64,000 bases of DNA from Pseudoalteromonas sp. MMG010 (GTDB lineage Bacteria > Pseudomonadota > Gammaproteobacteria > Enterobacterales > Alteromonadaceae). The position numbers and the translations under genes were made by a program. The stretch lies in the NCBI RefSeq assembly GCF_018100905.1, contig NZ_JAGJEG010000014.1, positions 20,229-84,228 on the forward strand, in the 5' to 3' direction. This document shows positions 16,508 through 25,478 of the stretch, in pieces; position 1 is the first letter of the stretch, and every line of letters starts with the position of its first letter. The notes beneath the pieces are model-generated. The model made no database searches. It was not told where the DNA came from and was given only the letters and a program-made list of their open reading frames with translations.

Positions 16508-17450
16508 TTTAAGTGATTAAGACATTTATTCACAAAGAGACGCTTCGCTCAGGAGGCGCTGCGCTTTGGAGTAGTGACTTAGTAATTTAGTGATTAAAAC
16601 GTGTTTATTGGCTTCTCATTTACCCTCATTTGCTTCTCTTTGTGAGCATTGGTTTTTGTCTTTGGTTTTTAAGTGATTAAGTGACTATTTGCACAAAGAG
16701 GCGCTTCGCTGATGAGACGCTGCGCTTTAGAGTAGTGACTTAGTAATGTAGTGATTAGATCTTGTTTTGGCTTCTCATTGTGAGCAGTGGTTTTTGTCTT
16801 TTTTTAAGTGACTATTTGCACAAAGAGACGCTTCGCTGATGAGGCGCTGCGCTTTTGGAGAAGTAATAAGTGAATTAGTAATTTTGGGATTAGATCGTGT
16901 TTATTGGCTTCTCATTTACTCTCATTTTCTTCTCTTTGTGAGCAATGGCTTTTGTTTTTGGTTTTTAAGTGATTAAGTGACAATTAGCACAAAGAGGCGC
17001 TTCGCTCAGGAGGCGCTGCGCTTTAGAGTAGTAATTTAGTGACTAGATCGTGTTTATTGGCTTCTCATTTACTCTCATTTGCTTCTCTTTGTGAGCATTG
17101 TTTTTGTCTTTTGTCTTTTGTCTTTGGTTTTTAGTGATTAAGTGACTATTTGCACAAAGAGACGCTGCGCTCAGGAGGCGCTGCGCTTTAGAGTAGTGAC
17201 TTAGTAACTTAGTAACTTAGTGATTAGAACTTGTTTTTTGTGTTTTGGCTTCTCATTTACCCTCATTTGCTTCTCTTTGTGAGCAATGGTTTTGGCTTTT
17301 GTTTTTAGTGATTAAGTGACTATTTGCACAAAGAGACGCTTCGCTGATGAGGCGCTGCGCTTTAGAGTCGTGACTTAGTGACTAGAACTTGTTTTTTTGT
17401 GTTTTGTCTTCTCATTTGCCCTCATTTTCTTCTCTTTGTGAGTAGTGTTG
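16508..17450 (+). repeat. Tandem ~160-bp repeat array, block C (6 units)
   Basis: Six direct copies, with anchors CACAAAGAG at 16531, 16692, 16819, 16988, 17153 and 17327 (spacings 161, 127, 169, 165 and 174 bp). The block starts at TTTTAAGTGATTAAG 12 bp after the GxxExxY stop and ends at CTCTTTGTGAGTAGTG just before the tapT leader. The 127-bp spacing reflects an internal deletion (CTTCTCATTGTGAGCAGTGG at about 16770). Nothing coding is seen in it. Confidence 0.93.
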
Positions 17451-17529
17451 TTTGCTTTGTGGGTTGATATCTATTTTTTTTGATTTTGGTTACAATACGC
17501 GCCGCGCAATTTATAGGTATTTAACAATA

Positions 17530-18225
17530 GTGGAAAACTCACAACACAACTCAGTACTCACATTACGAGCCAAGCAAATTAGCGAGTCGCGTCGTGAATT
17601 TAATGCCAGAGGCGGTAAGATGGACCGTTGCGAGCGTTGTTTAATCGCAAAGCATTACTGTATTTGTGAAGGGGTAGAGCAGGCAAGTAGCGACGCTGCG
17701 GTGTGTTTATTAATGTACCATAACGAAAGTTTTAAACCGTCAAATACCGGGCGGCTCATTGCTGAGATTGTACCTGATAACTATGCATTTCGATGGGATA
17801 GAACAGAGCCTGACGAACAGCTTTTAGCTTTAATCGCAGATCCGCGCTATCAACCCTTTGTTATTTTTCCTGCTGAAGATGTTGAGCCGGGTAGGGCGGT
17901 TGCTGTTGTTGATAAAATAGAGGGTAAAAAACCATTATTTATTTTTTTAGATGGCACTTGGCGCGAAGCCAAAAAAATGATCAGAAAAAGTCCTTATTTA
18001 GACAACATACCGGTTTTATCTATAACCGCCGATAAACTTTCGGATTATCGTTTACGTATTGCCCCTCATGCCCACCAATTAGGGACAGCTGAGGTGGCTA
18101 TTATGGTACTTGCTTTGGCGGGTGAGCACGATGCTGCAGAGAAATTAGAGCAGCACTTTATGAAATTTCGTGATGCTTATTTATTGGGAAAACGTAACAA
18201 AGGTAGGCCAATAGGCTTTACTTAA
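17530..18225 (+). CDS. tapT: DTW-domain tRNA-uridine aminocarboxypropyltransferase
   Basis: The protein belongs to the DTW family; E. coli TapT (YfiP) makes the acp3U47 modification in tRNA from S-adenosylmethionine. From the GTG at 17530 it has 231 residues, close to E. coli TapT. It shows the N-terminal Cys cluster RCERCLIAKHYCIC (about 37-50), NTGRLI, LFIFLDGTWREAKKM (the DxTW signature, about 142-156), YRLR, LGTAEVA and a basic C-terminus RNKGRP. I prefer the GTG because an earlier TTG at 17452 would read through the edge of the repeat block, and E. coli TapT begins just before the same LRA segment. A TACAAT at 17491-17496 could be the -10 box. Confidence 0.82.
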   Translation: MENSQHNSVLTLRAKQISESRREFNARGGKMDRCERCLIAKHYCICEGVEQASSDAAVCLLMYHNESFKPSNTGRLIAEIVPDNYAFRWDRTEPDEQLLALIADPRYQPFVIFPAEDVEPGRAVAVVDKIEGKKPLFIFLDGTWREAKKMIRKSPYLDNIPVLSITADKLSDYRLRIAPHAHQLGTAEVAIMVLALAGEHDAAEKLEQHFMKFRDAYLLGKRNKGRPIGFT

Positions 18226-18340
18226 CGTTTTTTAGCTGCTAATTTGAGCAATGTCTATGGTGAGAATATACTGATTTTATTACTTAAAATCATAACAGGT
18301 GGTACTTGCTGTGGCTTTTAATTGTTCAAAGGAGAAGATC

Positions 18341-18832
18341 ATGAAAAGTTTAAAGTTATTAACATTAGCAGTTGGTTTAAGTTCTGTTGGATTTGTACAA
18401 GCGGGTGAGTCGGTTGTTAAATGGCAAGATTTTGATAACTACCGCGATGTACGTGCGTCTAACCAATCACCTAATTCGTTCGAAAAGCAAATTACGATGA
18501 ATTTTGATAAGCACTTTGCGAAGTTAGCTAAAAAACTACCCAGTGGTTACAAGCTTAACGTAGAGGTTACCGATCTAGATTTAGCGGGTGACGTAGAGTT
18601 TTCTGCTGCTAGAGAAGTAAGAGTGATTGAGCCTATATACTACCCACGTATGAAGCTGTCTTATACCGTAACTAATCAGCAAGGCGAAGTAGTAAGCCAA
18701 AGCAGTGAAGTTTCGTTAAAAGATAGAGGGTTTTTAGATAAAATAAAACGTTCTAGCTCTCGCTCTTTTTATTACGAAAAACGTTTAGTAACAAGCTGGT
18801 TTAATTCAGAAGTGTTATCAACGCTAAGCTAA
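18341..18832 (+). CDS. DUF3016 family secreted protein
   Basis: A 163-residue protein with a clean Sec signal peptide (MKSLKLLTLAVGLSSVGFVQA, cleavage after QA). The mature part contains VKWQDFDNYRDVR, a central basic-hydrophobic region, LNVEVTDLDLAGDVE and a C-terminal SFYYEKRLVTSWF, as in DUF3016 proteins of marine gammaproteobacteria. The function is unknown; the location is probably periplasmic. The ATG at 18341 has AGGAGAAG about 6 bases upstream, so upstream in-frame starts are unlikely. Confidence 0.8.
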   Translation: MKSLKLLTLAVGLSSVGFVQAGESVVKWQDFDNYRDVRASNQSPNSFEKQITMNFDKHFAKLAKKLPSGYKLNVEVTDLDLAGDVEFSAAREVRVIEPIYYPRMKLSYTVTNQQGEVVSQSSEVSLKDRGFLDKIKRSSSRSFYYEKRLVTSWFNSEVLSTLS

Positions 18833-18852
18833 AAATCGTTAAATTAAATGTG

Positions 18853-18881
18853 AAAATGCCGATAAATTATATCGGCATTTT
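18853..18881 (+). terminator. Hairpin after the DUF3016 gene
   Basis: AAAATGCCGAT and ATCGGCATTTT pair perfectly (11 bp) around a 7-base loop 20 bp after the stop; the sequence is symmetrical enough to work for both convergent genes. Confidence 0.8.
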
Positions 18882-18916
18882 GGTATTTATTGTTTAATCA
18901 CTTTTTATCGCTTTGG

Positions 18917-19207
18917 TTATTTAAACGTGGCTAGCAAACTGAGTAGCTGTTGTAATTTTAATACCGTATTTTTTAGCTTTTCTTCGCTAAAGCCCTCACC
19001 ATTTAAACTCTCTACATCGGCTGCGACATCAAGCACATAAGGTTTAAAGCGTTTTGCTTCAAAGTTAAATCCTGCGTCGGCTGCAAATAATGCGGTGAAT
19101 TTACCATGCCCTTGCTGTTGTAACTCATCAAGTTTTTTATCAGCATCAAGTGCCTGACGATAAACAATTTTTAAGTTAGCGTTGAGCTGTTCAATAATCG
19201 ATTCCAT
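18917..19207 (-). CDS. Small conserved protein, possibly PriC-like
   Basis: A 96-residue, soluble, mostly helical protein. The central piece KFTALFAADAGFNFEAKRF followed by KPYVLDVAADVESL and a C-terminal LKLQQLLSLLATFK recalls the N-terminal half of primosomal PriC proteins (a short F-x-x-x-LF segment followed by two helices), but it is only about half the length of E. coli PriC (175 residues). The assignment is weak. It is convergent with the DUF3016 gene and divergent from the small gene at 19286. The ATG at 19207 is preceded by GGAAAACC. Confidence 0.5.
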   Translation of the reverse strand: MESIIEQLNANLKIVYRQALDADKKLDELQQQGHGKFTALFAADAGFNFEAKRFKPYVLDVAADVESLNGEGFSEEKLKNTVLKLQQLLSLLATFK

Positions 19208-19285
19208 GGTTTTCCTAAAGCTTTACTCTTTTATGCCGACATAATACGTGTATTCAATTTAAAAGTCAGGCGGATTAACAATATC

Positions 19286-19495
19286 ATGAATATATCAAAT
19301 ACACGTTTACCTACCATGCCAAATTCTAATGAAGGCGGTGAAGTACTTAGCGCGGCATTATCTAAAAAACAACTGCAAGCAGATGGTGCTACGGCACTTC
19401 AGCTAGTTGATAGTGCAGCACAAGCTACAGCGGCTCAAACGCCTGCTAAGTCTGCCACGGCTTCATTGGGCAATAATATTGATGTTTATGTTTAA
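19286..19495 (+). CDS. Small conserved hypothetical protein (69 aa)
   Basis: A 69-residue protein without signal peptide or membrane span, rich in Ala, Ser and Gln. The layout is a short N-terminus, a helix LSAALSKKQLQADGATALQL, a low-complexity Ala/Thr segment and the end LGNNIDVYV. Small proteins with an N-terminal helix and a final G-x-N-(I/L)-D motif include the YjfB group of putative motility proteins; the likeness is faint and no function is claimed. The intact frame between two well-defined genes supports it being real. Confidence 0.5.
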   Translation: MNISNTRLPTMPNSNEGGEVLSAALSKKQLQADGATALQLVDSAAQATAAQTPAKSATASLGNNIDVYV

Positions 19496-19501
19496 GTAAA
19501 A

Positions 19502-20515
19502 CTAAACAAGCTTTAAATCGATTGGGGTTTTACTTTTTTGCCCGCCAATCTCTCTTACTAATTTAGGGACTAAAAACCCCGGTAGTTCCTTTAGTAATTC
19601 AGCCATTATTTTAATCGCTTGTTGTTGCTGTATATCAAAATGGCTTGCACCCTCTACTTTATCGAGCAAATATAAGTAATAAGGCAAAATAGCTGCATCA
19701 AATAATGCTTCGCTTAAATTAATTTGCGCTTCGGTGGTGTCATTCACATCTTTTAAAATAACGGCTTGGTTTAATAAGGTTACGTTAGCTTGCTTTAATT
19801 TAAGCATGGCGTGTTTAAAGTCGTCATCAATTTCGTTGGCATGATTAATGTGGTTTATAAATATAATTTGTAAACTAGAGCGTTTTAAGCGCTGACACAG
19901 CTCATCGGTTATCCGTGAAGGGATCACCACAGGTAAACGGCTATGAATACGCATGCGTTTAATTTGTGGCAGTTGTTCAAGTTCATCTAAAAACCAGCTT
20001 ATCGCATCGTCTTTGGCCATTAGTGGATCGCCGCCACTTAAAATAACCTCATTAATATCTGGGTCTGATTTTATATAGTTAAGGGTATTGAGTAGCTCAC
20101 GTTTATTTAATTGGTTTTCTTGATACGGAAAATGTCGCCTAAAACAATAACGACAGTTAATCGCACATCCGGTTTTAAACATGATTAAAACGCGCGACTT
20201 ATATTTATGTAATAACCCGGGTTGCTCGTTATCTTGTTCAAGTAATGGATCTTTATTAAACCCCGCTTTTGTTAAAAATTCTTGGTGGCGTGGCATTACT
20301 TGCAGTAAAAGTGGATCGTTGGCATCGCCTTTACGAATTTTTTTTATAAAAGGCACGGGCACGCGCACAGGGAATAAACTGCGAGCTTTTAGGTCGTTTT
20401 CATGTACTTGGCTCGATAAACCGACCATTTCTAGCAAGGTTTTTGGGCATGTAACCACATTTGCTAATTCTTTTTGCCAGTTTTTATGCAAATTTGCTTC
20501 ATTTCTTTGTATCAT
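19502..20515 (-). CDS. epmB: EF-P (R)-beta-lysine 2,3-aminomutase
   Basis: EpmB is a radical-SAM, PLP-dependent enzyme that turns L-lysine into (R)-beta-lysine for attachment to EF-P. The protein (337 residues from the ATG at 20515; a GTG at 20521 is also possible) has the radical-SAM cluster CAINCRYCFRRHF (CxxxCxxC, about 116-128), SGGDPLM, the PLP-lysine region, and the C-terminal PGFLVPKLVREIGGQKSKTP. It starts 34-40 bp from efp on the opposite strand and lies with epmA in one locus, which strongly supports the role. Confidence 0.93.
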   Translation of the reverse strand: MIQRNEANLHKNWQKELANVVTCPKTLLEMVGLSSQVHENDLKARSLFPVRVPVPFIKKIRKGDANDPLLLQVMPRHQEFLTKAGFNKDPLLEQDNEQPGLLHKYKSRVLIMFKTGCAINCRYCFRRHFPYQENQLNKRELLNTLNYIKSDPDINEVILSGGDPLMAKDDAISWFLDELEQLPQIKRMRIHSRLPVVIPSRITDELCQRLKRSSLQIIFINHINHANEIDDDFKHAMLKLKQANVTLLNQAVILKDVNDTTEAQINLSEALFDAAILPYYLYLLDKVEGASHFDIQQQQAIKIMAELLKELPGFLVPKLVREIGGQKSKTPIDLKLV

Positions 20516-20555
20516 TGGCACGTAGATTACTCGAAAAATATAAATAGAGGAAACG

Positions 20556-21122
20556 ATGGCGAATTATAGCACCAACGAGTTCAAGGGCGGCCTAAAAATT
20601 ATGATGGACGGCGAACCTTGCAGTATTTTAGAAAATGAAATGGTAAAACCGGGTAAAGGCCAAGCTTTTAACCGTGTTCGTATTCGTAAACTTATCTCTG
20701 GTAAGGTGCTTGAAAAAACCTTTAAATCAGGCGACTCGGTAGAGGGCGCTGATGTAATGGATACAGATTTAGCCTACCTTTACACCGATGGTGAGTTTTG
20801 GCATTTTATGAACAACGATACCTTTGAGCAAATTGCCGCAGACGAAAAAGCACTGGGCGAAGCGGGTAAGTGGTTAGTTGAAAACGATGTATGTACCATT
20901 ACATTATGGAATGGCAGCCCGATTGTAGTAACGCCACCTAACTTTGTTGAGTTAGAAATTACCGAGACCGATCCTGGCCTTAAAGGCGATACAGCAGGTA
21001 CCGGTGGTAAACCAGCTACATTAAGTACTGGCGCAGTTGTACGAGTTCCGTTATTTGTACAAATTGGCGAAGTTATTAAAGTAGACACACGCAGTGGTGA
21101 ATACGTAGGCCGTGTTAAGTAA
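20556..21122 (+). CDS. efp: Elongation factor P
   Basis: EF-P enters the ribosomal E site and relieves stalling at polyproline. The 188-residue protein has the three-domain EF-P length and the modification loop KPGKGQAF, with Lys34 (counting Met1) as the expected beta-lysylation site. Domain II/III motifs [27 protein letters not shown] ending and [12 protein letters not shown] are present. An AGAGGAAACG ribosome site precedes the ATG. The promoter must lie in or near the 5' end of divergent epmB, as only about 34-40 bp separate them. epmA follows after a hairpin. Confidence 0.96.
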   Translation: MANYSTNEFKGGLKIMMDGEPCSILENEMVKPGKGQAFNRVRIRKLISGKVLEKTFKSGDSVEGADVMDTDLAYLYTDGEFWHFMNNDTFEQIAADEKALGEAGKWLVENDVCTITLWNGSPIVVTPPNFVELEITETDPGLKGDTAGTGGKPATLSTGAVVRVPLFVQIGEVIKVDTRSGEYVGRVK

Positions 21123-21141
21123 TTATTAGCGCAGCTTAATA

Positions 21142-21168
21142 AATCCCAGCTTAAGCTGGGATTTTTTT
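21142..21168 (+). terminator. Intrinsic terminator between efp and epmA
   Basis: AATCCCAGC-TTAA-GCTGGGATT (9-bp stem) is followed by an unbroken T-tract; only 11 bases separate it from the epmA ATG, so the T-tract runs into the epmA ribosome site. Confidence 0.88.
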
Positions 21169-21179
21169 TGGAGAAAATA

Positions 21180-22154
21180 ATGTCAGTTAATCTTTGGGCG
21201 CCCAGTGCTAGCATAGCAACACTAAAACAGCGTGCTCATATTATGCATACAATTCGTCACTTTTTTTATCAGCGAGCAGTGATGGAAGTTGAAACACCAA
21301 GCTTAAGCCAAGCAAGTGTAACCGATGTACACTTAGCCAGTTTTAGTACGTCGTTTGTTGGTCCTGGCCACGCTAAAGGGTTGCCGCTGTATTTACAAAC
21401 CTCTCCTGAGTTTGCCATGAAACGCTTGTTAGCGGCCGATTCTGGCGCTATTTTTCAAATATGTAAGGCATTTCGTAACGAAGAAGCCGGAAAACATCAT
21501 AATCCTGAATTTACAATGCTTGAATGGTATCGCCCAGGCTTTGATGAATTTGCTTTAATGGATGAAATGAATGCGCTTATAAAGTTAGTATTACAGGTCC
21601 CTGATGCAGAGCGTGTTAGTTATCAGCAAGCATTTATAAATGCACTAGGGGTCGATCCATTAACAGCAAGTGTTGAACAATTACAAGCCCTTGCTTGCGA
21701 ACAAGGTTTTGCTGATATTGCACAGCACGAACCCGATAAAGATACCTTATTACAACTGCTTTTTTGTATGAAAGTAGAGCCAACTATTGGCCAACAAGTT
21801 CCTTGTTTTGTGTATCACTTTCCGGCATCGCAAGCCGCATTAGCCCAAATTTGCGCACACGATGAGCGTGTAGCTGGGCGCTTTGAGCTTTATTATAAAA
21901 ATATGGAGCTGGCAAACGGCTTTAACGAACTCACAAATGCAAACGAGCAAGCACAACGTTTTAATCAAGATAACGCATACCGTGAGCAGCATGGCCTAGC
22001 CCAAGTACCAATGGATAAACGGCTAATACAAGCCCTTGAGCACGGTTTACCGGCCTGTGCAGGGGTTGCCTTAGGGATAGACCGCTTAATTATGCTAGCT
22101 ACCAATAAACAGCAAATAAAAGACGTTATTGCGTTTGATATACACCGAGCTTAA
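21180..22154 (+). CDS. epmA: EF-P beta-lysine ligase (truncated LysRS paralogue)
   Basis: EpmA attaches (R)-beta-lysine to Lys34 of EF-P. The 324-residue protein is a class II synthetase catalytic core without the anticodon domain: motif 1 around [15 protein letters not shown], motif 2 [20 protein letters not shown] (about 97-116), and motif 3 [12 protein letters not shown] near the end. The length is the same as E. coli EpmA (325). The ATG at 21180 is preceded by GGAG; an in-frame TTG at 21168 falls in the terminator T-tract and is rejected. Expression must come from read-through or a promoter inside efp. Confidence 0.93.
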   Translation: MSVNLWAPSASIATLKQRAHIMHTIRHFFYQRAVMEVETPSLSQASVTDVHLASFSTSFVGPGHAKGLPLYLQTSPEFAMKRLLAADSGAIFQICKAFRNEEAGKHHNPEFTMLEWYRPGFDEFALMDEMNALIKLVLQVPDAERVSYQQAFINALGVDPLTASVEQLQALACEQGFADIAQHEPDKDTLLQLLFCMKVEPTIGQQVPCFVYHFPASQAALAQICAHDERVAGRFELYYKNMELANGFNELTNANEQAQRFNQDNAYREQHGLAQVPMDKRLIQALEHGLPACAGVALGIDRLIMLATNKQQIKDVIAFDIHRA

Positions 22155-22185
22155 CTTAGTCTCAATAGAGATTGGGCTATAAAAA

Positions 22186-22210
22186 AAACGGCGTTATATT
22201 AACGCCGTTT
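22186..22210. terminator. Bidirectional hairpin between epmA and the TonB receptor gene
   Basis: AAACGGCGTTA-TAT-TAACGCCGTTT is an 11-bp perfect stem with A-runs before and T-runs after it, suited to both converging transcripts. Confidence 0.88.
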
Positions 22211-22240
22211 ATTTCATTCCTTTAACTTAACGCTTTTTAT

Positions 22241-24340
22241 TTATAAGTTAAGCGTAAAGGTCACCCCAGCGACACGTGGCTCACCAAGTTGAACGTAGGT
22301 GTGAGTTTCGTAGCCATCAAGTGGGTCGTTACCAAATTCAAAACCACGCGTAGGTACTTCTTCATCAAATACATTACGTGCCCATGCGCGTACTGCCCAT
22401 GTTTCGGCTTCGTACCCAAAACCTAAATTAACTAAATTAGTGCTGGGTGCTTGCGAGTTGTGACTATCTGAAAAATAGTAATCGTCTTTGCCTTCAACAC
22501 CGACCATGGCGTATATCGCATCGCTAAAGTAGTAGCGTGCATTCGCTGCGTATTGATATTTAGGCGATTGCGCTTGCTCGCGGCCATCTTGGTTTAACCC
22601 CGATTGTGTGACAAAGTCGTCTATTTCGGTATTTAAATATCCGGCACTGGCTGTAATCGTTAAATTGTCGGTAAGTAAGTAGCTACCTTCAATTTCTAAT
22701 CCATAGTTACTGCCTGAACTTGCATTATCAACATAGCCAGTAAATTGTTGACCTTCTACCTGCCATGACTTTAATTGAATATCGTCGCGGTGCATGTAAA
22801 AAGCCGCTAAACGTAGGGCTAGCTTTTCATCAAGTGATGATCCTTTTACGCCAAATTCGCCGCTCCATAAATACTCAGGTGCAAAGCTGGTGTGTTCGGC
22901 AAAAAAATCAGCGCTTAGGCTTAAGCCTTCATCTTTAGCTTTTGCTAATGCTTCTGAATTAATACCACCGGCTTTGTAGCCACGGGTAATGCTTGCGTAG
23001 ATCATAGTGCGGTCAATAACTTGGTATTCTAAGGCAACTTTACCACCGACCATAGTGTCGTCAGTGCTTTGAATAAAACCATTGTTATCAAGGTAGTCGC
23101 CTTGGTATTGCTCTATACGTAAACCTGTAATTAGTGTGGTTTTTGTACCAATTGATGTTGCAACTTGACCATAAGCGGCTAAATTACTGGTTTCGTATGT
23201 TGATGTAAATGGGTTACTTAACCATGTATATTGGCGCTCTAAATCAACATCGCGAGTTTGGTAGTACACACCAGCAACCCAACTATTATCTTTTGCATTT
23301 AGTTGTAAATTTACCGATTTGTCGTCTCTGTCGCGGGTATATAAATCAGTAGAGCTGTAACCCCAAGGGTGTAAACCTGCGGCACATAATTGTGCTTCTG
23401 CTTCGTCGTTACACACCCAGTCTTCGTCGTAACTGTATAAAAGTTCACTGTCGATAGCCGATAAATTTAAACTTACATTTAGATTATCAAAGCCGGTGTA
23501 GGTATTAGCAATGCCTACAGCAATACTTTTTTGGTTATCTTGCCCTGGTTCGTCGGCAACACTGTTACGGCTGTTATCGAGGGTAAAAGCATCGTAGCCA
23601 TTGTTTATGTCGATGTAGTGTAGGTTTAATTCGGTATTTAAGTGTTCAGTTAGCTGGCTGTTTAATTTAAAGCGTGCAACTTGTTCGTCTTGTGATTGCG
23701 TTGACTCGTTTAAATAAAGGTTATCTACATAACCATCTGACTTACGGCGAAAGTAGCTTACACGCGCGCTTGTATCGTCGGTTAGCCCAGTACTTATAGC
23801 AAGTCCTGCTTCGCGTGAGTTGTAAGTGCCCACGCCTAAATGTAATTTTAAACTTGGATCGGTACTTGGTTGAGCTGACTGCATTTGAATCATACCAGCC
23901 ATGCCATCGGCACCAAATCGTGTACCTTGCGGACCACGATAAATTTCTATCTGATCTACGTCAAACAATAACGAGCTGCCACCTAAGCCTGAGTAATTAA
24001 TGTTATCAATAACCAATCCTACAGAAGGGTTAATAGGGTCAACAAATTGAGAGCGTAAACCAACACCACGAATTTGAATAAAGCGACCGCGCGACGCGCC
24101 AGCCGTAAAATTAACATTAGCGGCGCTCGCTAATAGTTCATCTAAGTAGGTTGCACCACGAAGATTTACTTCATCTTCGCTAAATAAGCTCGCACTTGCA
24201 CTTAGCGTTTGTATGCTTTCATTTTGAAAATCACCAGTAACAACGATTTTTTCAATGTTACTATCTTCGGCGAATACGCTATTACTTGTAGCTAAAAGTG
24301 GTAGTAATGATGCAGTTATTAAAGAAAGACGTAAGTTCAT
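22241..24340 (-). CDS. TonB-dependent outer-membrane receptor
   Basis: A 699-residue outer-membrane receptor with a Sec signal peptide (cleavage after SNSVFA), a TonB box (EKIVVTGDF, about 29-37), a plug domain (YLDELLASAANVNFTAG; RGRFIQIRGVGLRSQF; QIEIYRGPQGTRFGADGMAG, about 130-150) and a C-terminal beta-barrel with a final VTFTLNL strand ending in Leu. Such receptors move siderophores, vitamins or oligosaccharides through the outer membrane using TonB energy. The substrate is unknown; no transport partner sits beside it. A Fur box was not identified in the short upstream region. Confidence 0.9.
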   Translation of the reverse strand: MNLRLSLITASLLPLLATSNSVFAEDSNIEKIVVTGDFQNESIQTLSASASLFSEDEVNLRGATYLDELLASAANVNFTAGASRGRFIQIRGVGLRSQFVDPINPSVGLVIDNINYSGLGGSSLLFDVDQIEIYRGPQGTRFGADGMAGMIQMQSAQPSTDPSLKLHLGVGTYNSREAGLAISTGLTDDTSARVSYFRRKSDGYVDNLYLNESTQSQDEQVARFKLNSQLTEHLNTELNLHYIDINNGYDAFTLDNSRNSVADEPGQDNQKSIAVGIANTYTGFDNLNVSLNLSAIDSELLYSYDEDWVCNDEAEAQLCAAGLHPWGYSSTDLYTRDRDDKSVNLQLNAKDNSWVAGVYYQTRDVDLERQYTWLSNPFTSTYETSNLAAYGQVATSIGTKTTLITGLRIEQYQGDYLDNNGFIQSTDDTMVGGKVALEYQVIDRTMIYASITRGYKAGGINSEALAKAKDEGLSLSADFFAEHTSFAPEYLWSGEFGVKGSSLDEKLALRLAAFYMHRDDIQLKSWQVEGQQFTGYVDNASSGSNYGLEIEGSYLLTDNLTITASAGYLNTEIDDFVTQSGLNQDGREQAQSPKYQYAANARYYFSDAIYAMVGVEGKDDYYFSDSHNSQAPSTNLVNLGFGYEAETWAVRAWARNVFDEEVPTRGFEFGNDPLDGYETHTYVQLGEPRVAGVTFTLNL

Positions 24341-24440
24341 TTTATAGTTTTACTTCATTTAAGGGACTTATATGGTAGCAATAAAATCTGCCTTTGTGCT
24401 ATAAACGCACAAATTTTATATGCAAACAAAGGTAAACAAG

Positions 24441-24839
24441 ATGACTTTTAAAGTTAATTTTAAAGTGCGTCATTACGAGTGTGATCTACAAGGAATTGTA
24501 AATAATAGTGTATATTTTAATTATTTAGAGCATGCTAGACACGAATTTTTGCTTGCAAATGGCATTGATTTTGTAAGGCTTGCGAAAGAAAAAATTAACT
24601 TAGTGGTGATTCGTAGTGAAGTTGATTATAAACAATCGTTATTACCCGACGATGAGTTTTATATTAGCGTTGAGCCGGTGCGAATTAGTACTTTAAAGTT
24701 TGCATTTATACAGCGTTTAATGCGCATAAAAGATGAAAAACTAATGCTAAAGGCAAAAGTGATTGGCACCTCGGTAAACGAAAGTGGGCGCCCTTTTTTA
24801 CCTCAAGAGATAGATACGCTGTTTAAAAAATTAGGCTAA
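24441..24839 (+). CDS. 4HBT hotdog-fold acyl-CoA thioesterase
   Basis: A 132-residue hotdog-fold protein beginning with the 4HBT signature: RHYECDLQGIVNNSVYFNYL (about 10-29) contains the Asp and the following helix typical of the YbgC/FadM group, with EHARHEF after it. The C-terminal strands AFIQRLMRI and KVIGTSVN complete the fold. It should hydrolyse an acyl-CoA or acyl-carrier thioester in the cytoplasm; the substrate is unknown. The ATG at 24441 has AAAGG ten bases upstream; the ATG at 24420 has none. Confidence 0.8.
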   Translation: MTFKVNFKVRHYECDLQGIVNNSVYFNYLEHARHEFLLANGIDFVRLAKEKINLVVIRSEVDYKQSLLPDDEFYISVEPVRISTLKFAFIQRLMRIKDEKLMLKAKVIGTSVNESGRPFLPQEIDTLFKKLG

Positions 24840-24976
24840 TTACTTCTAATCATTGCGTTTTAATAAATTGTTTATAAGTTAGACAAAAGATTTACAAACA
24901 AAACCGTGTTTTTTAACGGAATTTTTTTTAAAAAATTGTTATTATTACAATAATTAGACAAAACGTTAGTAGTTAA

Positions 24977-25384
24977 ATGAAATTAGTAGTGATACCGATG
25001 TTGTTCATCGGTTTATGTATGGGGTGTGCAAGCACCGACAGTGTTAACTCTGAGCAGTTAAAATATAGCCAATGGCAATTAGAACAAGTAAACGGTGTTA
25101 TGGTGCCAAGTACCGTTGAAGCATCAATGGGGTTTATCGAAGCGCTACAAATAAATGGGTTTGCAGGGTGTAACAAATTTTTTGGTGAAGGCGTTTTAGA
25201 GCAAAACCGTTTAACTGTAAATAAGTTAGGTAAAACGCGTAAGCAGTGTTCAAGCGAACTCAATACCATTGAAAAACAACTACTAAACACCTTGAAAAAT
25301 GGTGCTGACGTGTCGATGCAAAATCAAAAGTTAGTGATGCAAGGCGAGCAAGAGTTAATATTTAAAGAAAAATTGCCATTATAA
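24977..25384 (+). CDS. META-domain lipoprotein (HslJ-like)
   Basis: A 135-residue predicted lipoprotein. The N-terminus has a short hydrophobic signal ending in a lipobox-like LCMGC with Cys17. The rest is a single META domain: YSQWQLEQVNG (about 31-41), the FAGCNKFFGEG turn and KTRKQCSSELNTIEKQLLNTL, with a cysteine pair in the usual META places. HslJ-type proteins are linked to heat and novobiocin tolerance in E. coli, but the molecular function is not established. A second META protein occurs at 39507. Confidence 0.8.
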   Translation: MKLVVIPMLFIGLCMGCASTDSVNSEQLKYSQWQLEQVNGVMVPSTVEASMGFIEALQINGFAGCNKFFGEGVLEQNRLTVNKLGKTRKQCSSELNTIEKQLLNTLKNGADVSMQNQKLVMQGEQELIFKEKLPL

Positions 25385-25478
25385 AATACCCCTTGCGGGT
25401 GAAATTTTTCTGACGTACACTCAACATCGATTTTAAAAGTCACTACTTTTTAAATTATAAACATAATTAGATTTAAAA

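Noticed and set aside
12507..17450. Repeat array read as CRISPR or as a chromosomal integron
   Set aside because: No unique spacers between short identical repeats and no cas genes; no attC core sites (RYYYAAC/GTTRRRY), no integrase and no gene in each unit.
17452..17529. Longer tapT start at TTG 17452
   Set aside because: It would begin at the edge of a repeat unit, lacks a ribosome site and adds residues with no counterpart in DTW proteins; the GTG at 17530 fits the family.
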